From Thinopyrum elongatum (taxonomy: Eukaryota; Streptophyta; Magnoliopsida; Poales; Poaceae), in contig JAAAXO010000338.1 of assembly GCA_011799875.1 (NCBI GenBank), positions 387,937 through 451,936 of the forward strand: a stretch of 64,000 bases of DNA, in the 5' to 3' direction. Shown here in pieces: positions 11,680 to 23,729 of this stretch (its first letter is position 1; each line of letters begins with the position of its first letter). A program made the translations under genes and the position numbers. Under the pieces are notes generated by a model. The model was not told where the DNA came from. It saw only the letters and a program-made list of their open reading frames with translations, and ran no database searches.

Positions 11680-13172
11680 TCCTCCCCTTCTTGAAAACAA
11701 AGCCGTCCTCGGCGTTGCTTAAGCTGAAATGTGGCTAACAAAAGAGACAAGGTGTACATGTTGTATATGTATATGTCATCCAGTTTTACTTCCCTTAGTT
11801 TTTGCATATATGACACATGTATACATGAGTAACCTTCATAGTTCATAAAACCTAAAGCCAAAATATTATCACAAGTATTAGAAGACATGAAAATATTGTA
11901 ACTCAATTTGCACATATAAGTGAAGCTCTTATTCATATCAAAGGATTGACAATGTTCATCATTAAACCATCCCAACATTGGTGAATAAACCTTACTTGAA
12001 TCAAATTTACATGCTACAACATGCTTAAATAAGCAAACATGCAATAAGTCATTTGACACAGAATCATCACCAAGATTAGAGGTCATATCAAAATGATTAA
12101 ACATTGGCACAATTATTTTCAAACGTATTTGATCCAAATCTGATTTATTCCCTGATTCACATGGTTCTTTCATATTAATAGTTAATTCAATGGGTCCACT
12201 CGAAATTGTTGATCTTTTAGTTGTTTGGTCACATGGCAAAGTCAAATTATCAACATAGTACTCTAAAATAGGTGGTGTGATCAAAGTAGTGGGTAGCTGA
12301 TCAGATGGTGCATTTAAATTGACAAGGCATTCCTCATTCTCATGTAGAGGTGGAAGATCAGTACCTTTGTCATTACCTCTTATGATCAACTCAGCTGATG
12401 TAGCCACTCTCGGGGGTGATGTGTCACATGGTGGAGGTGATGTAGTCCTCACAACAATGGATGTGGTTGTCAAAGTACAACTAGTAGTTAAAGGAACAAC
12501 CGTATCAACTCTTGGAATATGCACCGTGCGCTTGTTCTCCTTGTGGCCAACACGTCGTTTTATTTCCTGTTCAGCTTTGCAAGCAAGACGAAACAAATGG
12601 TCCATAGGATAACACTCTTCATGAATTAGAATCTCTTGAATATCACGGTTTAATCCTCCCCAAAATCTATCCATAAAATCTTCTTCACTTTCTTCTAAAA
12701 ATGAGTGCAACAATGTAGTTTGTAAATCATCATAATATTTTGTTACCGTGTCAGTGCCTTGTTTTAAATGTTGTAATTTTTTAATCATGCCACGAGTATA
12801 ATAAACATCAACGAATCTATCTCTCATGACATGTTTTAAATCATCCCAAGTAGTAGGTATAAGATCAGGGTTTAACCGACAATATTCACTCCACCAAACT
12901 AAAGCAAAGCTACTAAAAGTACTAACCGCAGCTTGAAATTTTCCACGCTCATCAAAATTATGGGAAGCAAATATAGCATTTATTTCGTACTCCCATTCAA
13001 TATATAAATCAGGCCTAAAACGACCAGTAAATGGTGGCATGGAAACATTAACCTGATTATGTGCATTCTGATGTAATTGCTCCTCTTGTGCCGGTTGTTG
13101 CATTTTCTTAGGTGATGGCAAATCTCCCACGATCGATGAAGCCCAAGAACTAACAACTCCGGAACCTGCCAT
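11073..13172 (-). CDS. gag: Intact family-B gag-like protein with LTR-encoded tail (699 aa)
   Basis: The ATG at 13170-13172 lies in the context ATCATGGCA; an upstream in-frame ATG 15 bases earlier is possible. Residues ~46-210 form a retrotransposon gag domain (SMPPFTGRFRPDLYIEWEYE, VWWSEYC, LACKAEQE) clearly related to family-A gag. No CCHC knuckle, protease, RT or integrase follows. Residues ~210-345 are Thr/Pro rich. Residues ~370-490 form a conserved block of unknown function (HVCLFKHVVACKF, DDIYIYNMYTLSLLLATFQ). Residues ~498-699 are encoded by the 3' LTR. The polypurine tract encodes QEGED. A second copy at 23123-25222 has the same length, which suggests constraint. The likely role is a particle protein of an element using A enzymes in trans; the tail function is unknown. 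Confidence 0.85.
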   Translation of the reverse strand: MAGSGVVSSWASSIVGDLPSPKKMQQPAQEEQLHQNAHNQVNVSMPPFTGRFRPDLYIEWEYEINAIFASHNFDERGKFQAAVSTFSSFALVWWSEYCRLNPDLIPTTWDDLKHVMRDRFVDVYYTRGMIKKLQHLKQGTDTVTKYYDDLQTTLLHSFLEESEEDFMDRFWGGLNRDIQEILIHEECYPMDHLFRLACKAEQEIKRRVGHKENKRTVHIPRVDTVVPLTTSCTLTTTSIVVRTTSPPPCDTSPPRVATSAELIIRGNDKGTDLPPLHENEECLVNLNAPSDQLPTTLITPPILEYYVDNLTLPCDQTTKRSTISSGPIELTINMKEPCESGNKSDLDQIRLKIIVPMFNHFDMTSNLGDDSVSNDLLHVCLFKHVVACKFDSSKVYSPMLGWFNDEHCQSFDMNKSFTYMCKLSYNIFMSSNTCDNILALGFMNYEGYSCIHVSYMQKLREVKLDDIYIYNMYTLSLLLATFQLKQRRGRLCFQEGEDDEDMTTLDTTKNIAYMYICEVISNANYAIIYLCHPRQKYFTNFCAMSNCRCMGDLYNPHMKIREKEKFMCCSKSHITSLLGQEKIESKSLTFWIQIRTAQTYLTQNAKNYFIRTPNWVILFLLESRFRVLSNPIGFTFKFIRSVELSSKQSDAVAESESNYKSKGVASPPLGPIGLVRPRVSFRLPWDVLPPPWPPPLAPI

Positions 13173-13595
13173 GATTAGTAGAAACAAAAAAAATCGAGAA
13201 TAATGTTCCTATGAACTACTAGGATGTGGTGGTAAAGCGCTCACAGTAAAGCAAATATCAATATCTTACAAGTTCTTACCATGCAGCAGGTGGTGACGGG
13301 CAACCAGCGGTGTCAAATAACTCCGAAGATTGAGTAAAGCGATTGCCAGGTGAACGTATGTATACACGGTGTAGAAATATATGGAGCTGGGTTGGCTATA
13401 TATGGTAGCAAAAGATTAGCAATAATCAATTCAGAGATGCAATGTTGAATAAACGCTCAACGACGATACTGTGCTGGTCCTAGGCTAGACCGGACTAGAG
13501 ACGCGAGCCTAGAACACTAATGAGGTCACGGCGTAGCACAACTAGCATCAATAAAGGATATGAAGTAGCTCTGGATAGCAAGATATAAGTGAAGA
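13173..13595 (-). other. B1 leader, ending at a short-homology joint with A
   Basis: Family-B leader on minus, parallel to 16729-17150. No gene. At 13587-13595 the 9-bp string AAGTGAAGA is shared by B leader and A gag; to the right the sequence is plus-strand A. The rest of the leader, the primer site and a 5' LTR are missing here. Confidence 0.8.
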
Positions 13596-15235
13596 ACACG
13601 GTGGAGATGATTCTGATCATGAGACGCAATACATGGCTCCTGAAGACGCTGACAGGTATGAATGTTTAGTTGCTCAACGTGTTTTGAGTGTGCAGGTCAC
13701 ACAAGCTGAGCAAAATCAGAGGCATAATTTGTTCCATACAAAGGGAGTTGTGAAGGAACGTTCTGTTCGCGTCATCATAGATGGAGGGAGCTGCAACAAC
13801 TTGGCTACCATGGAGATGGTGGAGAAGCTATCTCTCACCACAAGACCACATCCACATCCTTACTATATCCAATGGTTCAACAACAGCGGCAAGGTTAAGG
13901 TAACACGTACTGTTCGTGTGCATTTTAGTATCTCTACATATGCTGATTATGTTGATTGTGATGTGGTACCCATGCAAGCATGTTCATTATTACTTGGTAG
14001 ACCATGGCAATTTGATAAAAATTCTGTACACCATGGTAGAAACAATCAGTATACTCTTGTTCATAAGGATAAACATATTACTTTGCTTCCTATGACTCCT
14101 GATTCTATTTTGAAAGATGATATTAATAGAGCTAGTAAAGCAAAACAGGAGAAAAATAAGAGTGAAAATCAGATTGTGGCAAAAGAATTTGAGCAACAAA
14201 TGAAGCCTAATAATAAACCATCTAGTGTTGCTTCTGAAATTAAATTGAAAAGTGCATGCTTACTTGCCACCAAATCTGATATTGATGATCTAGATTTCAA
14301 CAATTCTGTTTAATATGCTTTTGTGTGCAAAGAGGCGTTATTTTCATTCGAGGACGTGCCTTCCTCTTTGCCTCCTGCGGTCACTAACATTTTGCAGGAG
14401 TTCGCTGACGTCTTTCCACAAGACGTGCCACCGGGATTACCACCTATTCGCGGGATTGAGCATCAGATTGACTTAATTCCCGGTGCTTCGTTGCCAAACC
14501 GTGCGCCATACCATACCAATCCAGAGGAGACGAAGGAGATTATGCGTCAAGTACAGGAGTTGCTCGACAAAGGTCATATACGCGAATCCCTTAGTCCTTG
14601 TGCTGTTCCTACTATTCTAGTGCCGAAAAAGGATGGTACATCGCGTATGTGTGTTGATTGTAGAGGCATTAATAATATTACTATTCGTTATCGTCATCCT
14701 ATTCCTAGACTAGATGATATGCTTGATGAATTGAGTGGCTCTACAATATTCTCCAAAGTTGATTTGCGTAGTGGATACCATCAAATTCGTATGAAATTGA
14801 GGGATGAATGGAAAACAGCATTTAAAACAAAGTTTGGATTATATGAGTGGTTAGTCATGCCTTTTGGGTTAACTAATGCACCTAGTACTTTCATGAGATT
14901 AATGAACGAAGTTTTACGTGCTTTCATTGGACGATTTGTGGTAGCCTATTTTGATGATATACTGATTTATAGCAGATCTTTGGAGGAACATTTGGAACAT
15001 TTACGTGCTGTTTTTATTGCTTTACGTGATGCACGTTTGTTTGGTAACCTTGGGAAGTGCACCTTTTGCACCGACCGAGTATCTTTTCTTGGCTATGTTG
15101 TTACTCCACAGGGAATTGAAGTTGATAAAGCCAAGATTGAAGCTATTGAGAGTTGGCCACAGCCCAAAACGGTCACTCAAGTGAGGAGTTTTCTTGGACT
15201 CGCTGGTTTCTATAGGCGTTTTGTGAGAGATTTCA
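13587..15235 (+). pseudogene. pol: A fragment: gag end, protease, RT (one nonsense)
   Basis: Plus-strand A sequence beginning 46 bp upstream of the point where A1 gag was cut, with ACATG at the B1 target site in place of ACGTG, so it is a different A copy. The protease carries IIDGGSC (catalytic Asp region, ~13780) and LLLGRPW (~13984). A TAA at 14311-14313 replaces the usual TGC in NSVCYAF; the same frame then continues through RT. RT motifs include [29 protein letters not shown] and YFDD (14947-14958). It ends in VRDF, joined to an A LTR at 15236. RNase H and integrase are absent. Confidence 0.88.
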
Positions 15236-16157
15236 TGATAGAGGCGAGGGTGTCCCGATCTTTCGATGAGATGATAGCTATCGTTTTTGGTGGAGTAGAC
15301 TTTGACGATCCGACTACGAACGTGCGAGGACGTCGCGCCTTAGCAATCGCTAAACCAACTCCGAGAGGTTATTGACCACGCCGGAGCACAATCAACCTGA
15401 CCACGAGGGTCTATCTCCTGCAAGCAAACGAAGAACAAGCAAGAAATTAAGATTTGCAATCTGGATATTGCGAATATAAGATGAAAGCTTTATTGATCAA
15501 GGTGGGGTTCTGTGACGTCTTGGTCTGGTCGTTGAACACAAACGAAGTACGCGAAGTTGCAGCTATGGCGAACTTTTAATCTAAACAAAACCCAAAGTCT
15601 AAACGGTGCCCTAAGGGCTGTATATATGGAGGAAGAGGAGGGGATTTCGTGGCCCTTGAAGGAGGGGTCCGAAACCAACCCTATCTCTTGTTTCCCCGCA
15701 CATACGGACTCTAAAAACAGCCTATACTCAAGTATTTCGAAATTACATGGGCCTGGCCCAATAATAAGGTGACGCAGCACCTATAATAGCCTCTGGACGA
15801 AATTTATGAAGTGACATCTTGTATATTTCGTCCAAGGCTTCCTGCACTCATTATGGTGGCTTCAAAGTCCTGAAATCATCACTTGTAACTCCGTTCTTGT
15901 TCCCCTTGTGCATGCCATCATCTCCATGCTTGAACTTGCTCCAAGGTTCCTCTTTCTTGTCCAAGCTAGGCCCTTCATTTGTAAGCAAAACAAATGTATC
16001 CAATTTAGGCAGCATCATATTCTCATGAACTTTAGAATCATTACCAAGAAACGAAAGTACCTGATATTTTAATTGGCGTGCGCGAGCTCTAGTAATTGGT
16101 CCAGTATGTATAGAAGCAGGGGTTGTGGGTGTAACAATGGTATTGATGTCCTCATCA
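15236..16157 (-). mobile_element. Family-A LTR between unrelated flanks
   Basis: Full 922-bp LTR, subtype K-beta. Left flank TTTCA lies in A RT; right flank CCATA lies in B gag. The mismatch means it is not a simple insertion but a product of recombination between LTRs at two sites. An identical RT/LTR joint recurs inverted at 58918/58919. Confidence 0.9.
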
Positions 16158-16728
16158 CCATAGGATAACACTCTTCATGAATTAGAATCTCTTGAATATC
16201 GCAGTTTAATCCTCCCCAAAATCTATCCATAAAATCTTCTTCACTTTCTTCTAAAAATGAGTGCAATAATGTAGTTTGTAAATCATCATAATATTTTGTT
16301 ACGGTGTCACTACCTTGTTTTAAATGTTGTAGTTTTTTAATCATGCCACGAGTATAATGAACATCTACGAATCTATCTCTCATGACATGTTTTAAACCAT
16401 CCCAATTAGTAGGTATATAATCAGGGTTTAACCGACAGTATTCACTCCACCAAACTAAAGCAAAGCTACTGAAAGTACTAACCGCGGCTTGAAATTTTCC
16501 ACGCTCATCAAAATTATGGGAAGCAAATATAGCATTAATTTCGTACTCCCATTCAATATATAAATCAGGCCTAAAACGACCAGTAAATGGTGGCATGGAA
16601 ACATTAACCTGATTATGTGCATTCTGATGTTGTTGCTCCTCTTGTGACGGTTGTTGTATTTTCTTAGGTGATGGCAAATCTCCCACGATCGATGAAGCCC
16701 AAGAACTAACAACTCCGGAACCTGCCAT
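16158..16728 (-). pseudogene. gag: B gag N-terminal fragment
   Basis: Starts at ATG 16726-16728 (MAGSG). Covers the first ~190 residues of the B ORF through EECYPM, including most of the gag domain, then runs into the A LTR. Pro-Pro and Gln differences (QQPSQEEQQHQN) show it is a different copy from B1. Confidence 0.85.
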
Positions 16729-18130
16729 GATTAGTAGAAACAAAAAAATCGAGAATAATGTTCCTATGAACTACTAGGATGTGGTGGTAAAGCGCTCACA
16801 GTAAAGCAAATATCAATATCTTACAAGTTCTTACCATGCAGCTGGTGGTGACGGGCAACCAGCGGTGTCAAATAACTCCGAAGATTGAGTAAAGCGATTG
16901 CTAGGTGAACGTACGTATACACGGTGTAGAAATATGTGGAGCTGGGTTGGCTATATATGGTAGCAAAAGATTAGCAATAATCAATTCAGAGATGCAATGT
17001 TGAATAAACGCTCAACGACGGTACTGTGCTGGTCCTAGGCTAGACCGGACTAGAGACGCGAGCCTAGAACACTAATGAGGTCACGGCGTAGCACAACTAG
17101 CATCAATAAAGGATATGAAGTACCTCTGGACAGCAAGATATAAGTGAAGATCACAATGGCAGTAAAGATAATGATGAGAAACAACTACCAAGTAGCATAT
17201 ACCAACAATTCTCTCTCCAACTTTACTCTATAAAAGTTTGTGTCAATTTTATGATAATTTTTCTCAAGAAAGGCACTGACTCAAGCTTTCAAACGCAAAA
17301 AGAATCACTAAATTCCGAGTTGATATGAGGAGTCAAAAAATTCTAAAACTGGCCTGAAAAACTGGAACAAGCTGTGTTCGCAAACTTCGGAGGGCAAAAA
17401 GACCTATTTAGAAGCCGATTTTGAGGTCTCAAATATTGAACTAGCTTCTGCAACTATTTAGATGCGGCTCGTCACTAGCTTTAATTTGAGTACTCACGGA
17501 GCCAAAACAGACTTCGTACGAAAAAGATATGCCTGTTTTACTGAACACTGCGCAAAACAGTTTCCAATCCGAATTCAGCTACGAGATTGAGTCTAGATAG
17601 ATCCGAATTTTGTTTTTTTTTCTGCTCTCTTTTTTTCCTCACACTTTTTTTCTTTTTCTTTCTCTCTTTTTTTTCTCTGACTTTTTTTTTTTACTTTTTT
17701 TTCTCTCTTTTTTTTTCTCTCTCCCTCTTTCCAAAACAAACTAGATAAGATGTAGATTGGATCAAGCACAGATGTGAACGACCTCAACTATGATTATGAC
17801 AATGAATGGTGGGTAGCACGATTTGGAAATTGATGGATGGGATGGTGGACAGCGGAAGGAATAATGATGCAGCGGCGGCGTGACTAATGTGAACAGAACT
17901 CGAAACGAACTAGACACTAAGACCAGCAACTCGACACGACGATGTAACCGATAATTCAACTATGCAAGCAATGAAAAGAAAATTGCAAAGGCTCAGACTG
18001 GCTTGGACAAAGGATGAATAGATCTAACTTTTTTTTTGTGGCTTTTTTTTTTGGACAATAGGTAAGAAAATAAATCTAATCTAGGGAAAACTGGAAATTC
18101 TCACCGAGCAACCTGAAAACTGATACCACT
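16729..18130 (-). other. B leader with primer site
   Basis: About 1.4 kb of family-B leader with no gene. T-rich low-complexity tracts lie at 17610-17725 as read on plus; a Lys/Glu-rich open frame there is an artefact of them. Reversed primer site CTGATACCA at 18120-18128 (TGGTATCAG then TTTTC on minus) is two bases from the LTR, so only 9 bases match the initiator tRNA-Met site. Confidence 0.83.
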
Positions 18131-19112
18131 TGATCGAGGCGAGGGTGTCCCGATCTTTCGATGAGATGATAGCTATCGATTTGGTGGAGTCGACTTTGAC
18201 AATCTGACTACAAACGTGCACGACGTTGCGGCTTAGCAATCGCTAAACCAATCTCCCGAGGTTACTGACGATGCTGAAAGCACGATCAGCCTGACCACGA
18301 AGGTCTATTCCTGCACGAAATCGAAGAACAAGCAAGAATATGATAATGCAATCTGAATATTGCGAATATAGATGAAGTATTGATAAAGGTGGGGATCCGA
18401 AAGCGGTCTTGGTCTGGTCGTTGGACACAAACGAAGTACACGAAGTTGCAATGGCTAACTTTTAACTAAACAAATCCCAAGCAAAAAGCTACTAGATGGA
18501 TCTACTTATATAAGAGCAAGGGGTGGCGGCCAAGGAGGTGGGAGGACGTCCCAAGGCAGCCTAAAACTAACCCTAGGTCGTACAAGGCCAATGGGCCCAA
18601 GTGGAGGTGATGCAACACCTTTGGACTTGTAGTTTGACTCGGATTCTGCTACAGTGTCAGATTGTTTCGACGACAACTCAACGCTCCGGATGAATTTGAA
18701 GGTGAAACCAATTGGGTTAGAAAGAGCACGAAATCTACTTTCCAACAAAAAAAGAATCACCCAATTCGGAGTCCGTATGAAATAGTTCTTGGCGTTTTGA
18801 GTCAGGTATGTCTGTGCAGTCCGAATCTGAATCCAGAACGTGAGAGACTTGGACTCTATCTTCTCTTGGCCCAAAAGTGACGTGAGATGACTTTTTGAAC
18901 AGCACATAAACTTCTCTTTTTCCCTTATGTTCATATGTGGATTGTACAAATCTCCCATACACCTGCAATTAGACATGGCACAAAAGTTTGTGAAGTATTT
19001 TTGTCTTGGATGACATAAATAAATCATTGCATAGTTTGCATTAGAAATCACCTCACAAATATACATGTATGCAATATTTTTGGTCGTATCCAAGGTAGTC
19101 ATGTCCTCATCA
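18131..19112 (-). mobile_element. Family-B 5' LTR, right flank GATAG
   Basis: 982 bp, next to its primer site on the left, so a 5' LTR on minus. It starts TGATCGAGG (one substitution from TGATAGAGG). Flank GATAG lies in another B leader; the partner duplication is not in the window. U3 subtype II. Confidence 0.9.
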
Positions 19113-19379
19113 GATAGCGAAAAGAATAATGATGCAGCGGCGGCGTGACTAATGTGAACAGAACTCGAAACTCTAAAGGAACTAGACACTAAGACCAGCA
19201 ACTCGACACGACGATGCAACCGATAATTCAATAATGCAAACAATGAAAAGGAAATTGCAAAGGCTCAGACTGGCTTGGACAAAGGATGAATAGATCTAAC
19301 TTATTTTTTTGTGGCTTTTTCCTGGACAATAGGTAAGAAAATAAATCTAACCTAGAGAAAACTGGAAATTCTCACCGAG
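19113..19379 (-). other. B leader fragment joined to A pol
   Basis: Family-B leader on minus, host of the preceding LTR. It ends at CACCGAGC, just short of its primer site, where plus-strand A linker sequence (GAGCTAGTAAAGC) begins; GAGC is common to both. Confidence 0.8.
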
Positions 19380-20694
19380 CTAGTAAAGCAAAACAAGAGA
19401 AAAATAAGAGTGAAAATCAGATTGTGGCAAAAGAATTTGAGCAACAAATGAAGCCTAATAATAAACCATCTAGTGTTGCTTCTGAAATTAAATTGAAAAG
19501 TGCATGCTTACTTGCCACCAAATCTGATATTGATGATCTAGATTTCAGCAATTCTGTTTGCTATGCTTTTGTTTGCAAAGAGGCGTTATTTTCATTCGAG
19601 GACGTGCCTTCCTCTTTGCCTCCTGCGGTCACTAACATTTTGCAGGAGTTCGCTGACGTCTTTCCACAAGACGTGCCACCGGGATTACCACCTATTCGCG
19701 GGATTGAGCATCAGATTGACTTAATTCCCGGTGCCTTGTTGCCAAACCATGCGCCATACCGTACCAATCCAGAGGAGACGAAGGAGATTATGCATCAAGT
19801 ACAGGAGTTGCTCGACAAAGGTTATATACGCGAATCCCTTAGTCCTTGTGCTGTTCCTATTATTCTAGTGCCGAAAAAGGATGGTACATCGCGTATGTGT
19901 GTTGATTGTAGAGGCATTAATAATATTACTATTCGTTATCGTCATCCTATTCCTAGACTAGATGATATGCTTGATGAATTCAGTGGCTCTACAATATTCT
20001 CCAAAGTTGATTTGCGTAGTGGATACCATCAAATTCGTATGAAATTGGGGGATGAATGGAAAACAGCATTTAAAACAAAGTTTGGATTATATGAGTGGTT
20101 AGTCATGCCTTTTGGGTTAACTAATGCACCTAGTACTTTCATGAGATTAATGAACGAAGTTTTACGTGCTTTCATTGGACGATTTGTGGTAGTCTATTTT
20201 GATGATATACTGATTTATAGCAGATCTTTGGAGGAACATTTGGAACATTTACGTGCCGTTTTTATTGCTTTACGTGATGCACGTTTGTTTGGTAACCTTG
20301 GGAAGTGCACCTTTTGCACCGACCGAGTATCTTTTCTTGGCTATGTTGTTACTCCACAGGGAATTGAAGTTGATAAAGCCAAGATTGAAGCTATTGAGAG
20401 TTGGCCACAGCCCAAAACGGTCACTCAAGTGAGGAGTTTTCTTGGACTCACTGGTTTCTATAGGCGTTTTGTGAGAGATTTCAGCACCATTGCTGCACCT
20501 CTCAATGAGCTTACAAAGAAGGATGTGCCTTTTGTTTGGGGTACCTCACAGGAAGAAGCCTTCACGGTATTGAAAGATAAGTTGACACATGCTCCTTTAC
20601 TCCAACTTCCTGATTTTAATAAGACTTTTGAGCTTGAATGTGATGCTAGTGGAATTGGATTAGGAGGTGTTTTATTACAAGATGGCAAACCTGT
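19380..20694 (+). pseudogene. pol: A pol fragment: linker, full RT, RNase H start
   Basis: Open without stops. It contains the PR-RT linker, complete RT with YFDD at 20195-20206, RT thumb ([14 protein letters not shown]), and the RNase H start with the first catalytic Asp in CDASG. It is cut after GKPV by an LTR at 20695. The frame enters the LTR-encoded B tail (DEDMNTLDTT) in phase and runs to about 21073, giving an unusual RT-plus-B-tail open frame. No start codon of its own. Confidence 0.87.
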
Positions 20695-21688
20695 TGATGA
20701 GGACATGAATACCTTGGATACGACCAAAAATATTGCATACATGTATATTTGTGAGGTGATTTCTAATGCAAACTATGCAATAATTTATTTGTGTCATCCA
20801 GGACAAAAATACTTCACAAACTTTTGTGCCATGTCTAATTGCAGGTGTATGAGACATTTGTACAATTCACATATGAAGATAAGGGAAAACGAGAAGTTTA
20901 GGTGCTGTTCAAAAAGTCCTCTCACGTCACTTTTGGGCCAAGAGAAGATAGAGTCCAAGTCTCTCACGTTCTGGATTCAGATTCGGACTGCACAGACATA
21001 CCTGACTCAAAACGCCAAGAACTTTTTCATACGGACTCCGAATTGGGTGATTCTTTTTTTTGTTGGAAAGTAGATTTCGTGCTCTTTCCAACCCAATTGG
21101 ATTCACCTTAAAATTCATCCGGAGCTATGAGTTATCGACGAAACAATCTGACGCTGTAGCAGAATCCGAGTCAAACTACAAGTCCAAAGGTGTTGCATCA
21201 CCTCCACTTGGGCCCATGAGCCTTGTACGACCTAGGGTTAGTTTTAGGCTGCCTTGGGACGTCCTCCCACCTCCTTGGCCGCCACCCCTTACTCCTATAT
21301 AAGTAGATCCATCTAGTAGCTTTTTCCTTGGGGTTTTGTTTAGATTAAAAGTTCGCCATAGCTGCAACTTCGCGTACTTCGTTTGTGTTCAACGACCAGA
21401 CCAAGACGTCACAGAACCCCACCTTGATCAATAAAGCTTTCATCTTATATTCGCAATATCCAGATTGCAAATCTTAGTTTCTTGCTTGTTCTTCGTTTGC
21501 TTGCAGGAGATAGACCCTCGTGGTCAGGTTGATTGTGCTCCGGCGTGGTCAATAACCTCTCGGAGTTGGTTTAGCAATTGCTAAGGCGCGACGTCCTCGC
21601 ACGTTCGTAGTCGGATCGTCAAAGTCTACTCCACCAAAAACGATAGCTATCATCTCATCGAAAGATCGGGACACCCTCGCCTCTATCA
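20695..21688 (+). mobile_element. Chimeric LTR: B-type U3, A-type R-U5
   Basis: 994 bp with TGATGAGGACATGAATACC start and CTCTATCA end. From 20695 to ~21330 it is B U3 (subtype I, CCCATGAGCC). From ~21331 (GGGTTTTGTTTAG) it is A R-U5, beta-subtype, with AATAAA. The switch falls about 30-35 bp after TATATAAG (21296), the expected U3/R border. Left flank CCTGT and right flank AGATT do not match, and both lie in A pol. Confidence 0.9.
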
Positions 21689-22748
21689 AGATTAATGAAC
21701 GAAGTTTTACGTGCTTTCATTGGACGATTTGTGGTAGTCTATTTTGATGATATACTGATTTATAGCAGATCTTTGGAGGAACATTTGGAACATTTACGTG
21801 CTGTTTTTATTGCTTTACGTGATGCACGTTTGTTTGGTAACCTTGGGAAGTGCACCTTTTGCACCGACCGAGTATCTTTTCTTGGCTATGTTGTTACTCA
21901 ACAGGGAATTGAAGTTGATAAAGCCAAGATTGAAGCTATTGAGAGTTGGCCACAGCCCAAAACGGTCACTCAAGTGAGGAGTTTTCTTGGACTCGCTGGT
22001 TTCTATAGGCGTTTTGTGAGAGATTTCAGCACCATTGCTGCACCTCTCAATGAGCTTACAAAGAAGGATGTGCCTTTTGTTTGGGGTACCTCACAGGAAG
22101 AAGCCTTCACGGTATTGAAAGATAAGTTGACACATGCTCCTTTACTCCAACTTCCTGATTTTAATAAGACTTTTGAGCTTGAATGTGATGCTAGTGGAAT
22201 TGGATTAGGAGTTGTTTTATTACAAGATGGCAAACCTGTTGCATACTTTTCTGAAAAATTGAGTGGGCCTAGTCTGAACTATTCTACTTATGATAAAGAA
22301 TTATATGCTCTTGTTCGGACCTTAGAAACATGGCAACATTATTTTTGGCCCAAAGAATTTGTTATACATTCTGATCATGAATCTTTGAAACACATTAAAA
22401 GTCAAGCAAAACTGAACCGTAGACATGCTAAATGGGTAGAATTTATTGAGACTTTCCCTTATGTCATTAAACACAAGAAGGGTAAAGAAAATGTTATTGC
22501 TGATGCATTGTCTCGTCGTTATACTATGCTTTCACAACTTGACTTTAAAATATTTGGTTTGGAGACCATCAAAGATCAATATGTGCATGATGCTGAATTT
22601 AAAGATGTATTGCAGAATTGTAAGGAAGGGAGAACATGGAACAAGTTCGTCGTTAACGATGGATTTGTGTTTCGTGCTAACAAGCTATGCATTCCAGCTA
22701 GCTCCGTTCGTCTTTTGTTGTTGCAGGAGGCGCATGGAGGAGGATTAA
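21689..22748 (+). pseudogene. pol: A pol fragment: RT end, RNase H, integrase start
   Basis: Open frame beginning inside RT (LMNEVLRAF), with YFDD, complete RNase H (CDASG, DKELYA, HSDHESL, ADALSRR carry the D-E-D-D residues) and the start of the integrase zinc domain. It is cut at GGGL by a B LTR. It overlaps by about 550 bp in content with the previous A fragment, so the two are separate copies or separate sites. Confidence 0.88.
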
Positions 22749-23729
22749 TGATAGAGGCGGGGTGTCCCGATCTTTCGATGAGATGGTAACTATCGATTTG
22801 GTGGAGTCGACTTTGACGATCCGACTACAAACGTGCATGACGTTGCGCCTTAGCAATCGCTAAACCAATCTCCCGAGGTTACTGACGATGCTGGAAGCAC
22901 GATCAACCTGACCACGAAGGTCTATTCCTGCACGCAATCGAAGAACAAGCAAGAATATGATAATGCAATCTGAATATTGCGAATATAGATGAAGTATTGA
23001 TAAAGGTGGGGATCCAAAAGCGGTCTTGGTCTGGTCGTTGGACACAAACGAAGTACACGAAGTTGCAATGGCTAACTTTTAACTAAACAAATCCCAAGGA
23101 AAAAGCTACTAGATGGATCTACTTATATAGGAGTAAGGGGTGGCGGCCAAGGAGGTGGGAGGACGTCCCAAGGCAGCCTAAAACTAACCCTAGGTCGTAC
23201 AAGGCTCATGGGCCCAAGTGGAGGTGATGCAACACCTTTGGACTTATAGTTTGACTCGGATTCTGCTGCAGCGTCAGATTGTTTCATTGATAACTCAACG
23301 CTCCGGACGAATTTTAAGGTGAATCCAGTTGGGTTGGAAAGAGCACGAAATCTACTTTCCAACAAAAAAAGAATCACCCAATTCGGAGTCTGTATGAAAA
23401 AGTTCTTGGCATTTTGAGTCAGGTATGTCTGTGCAGTCCGAATCTGAATCCAGAACGTGAGAGACTTGGACTCTATCTTCTCTTGGCCCAAAAGTGACGT
23501 GAGAGGACTTTTTGAACAGCAACTAAACTTCTCTTTTTCCCTTATCTTCATATGTGAATTGTACAAATGTCCCATACACCTGCAATTAGACATGGCACAA
23601 AAGTTTGTGAAGTATTTTTGTCGTGGATGACACAAATAAATTATTGCATAGTTTGCATTAGAAATCACCTCACAAATATACATGTATGCAATATTTTTGG
23701 TCGTATCCAAGGTAGTCATGTCCTCATCA
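22749..23729 (-). mobile_element. Family-B 3' LTR (B2), left flank ATTAA
   Basis: 981 bp, U3 subtype I (CTCATGGGCCC). Adjacent reversed polypurine tract at 23730. Inserted in A integrase sequence; no matching ATTAA is found on the far side of this B element. Confidence 0.9.

Noticed and set aside
17593..17787. Lys/Glu-rich open frame on minus
   Set aside because: Produced by T-rich low-complexity sequence of the B leader; not kept in other B leaders.
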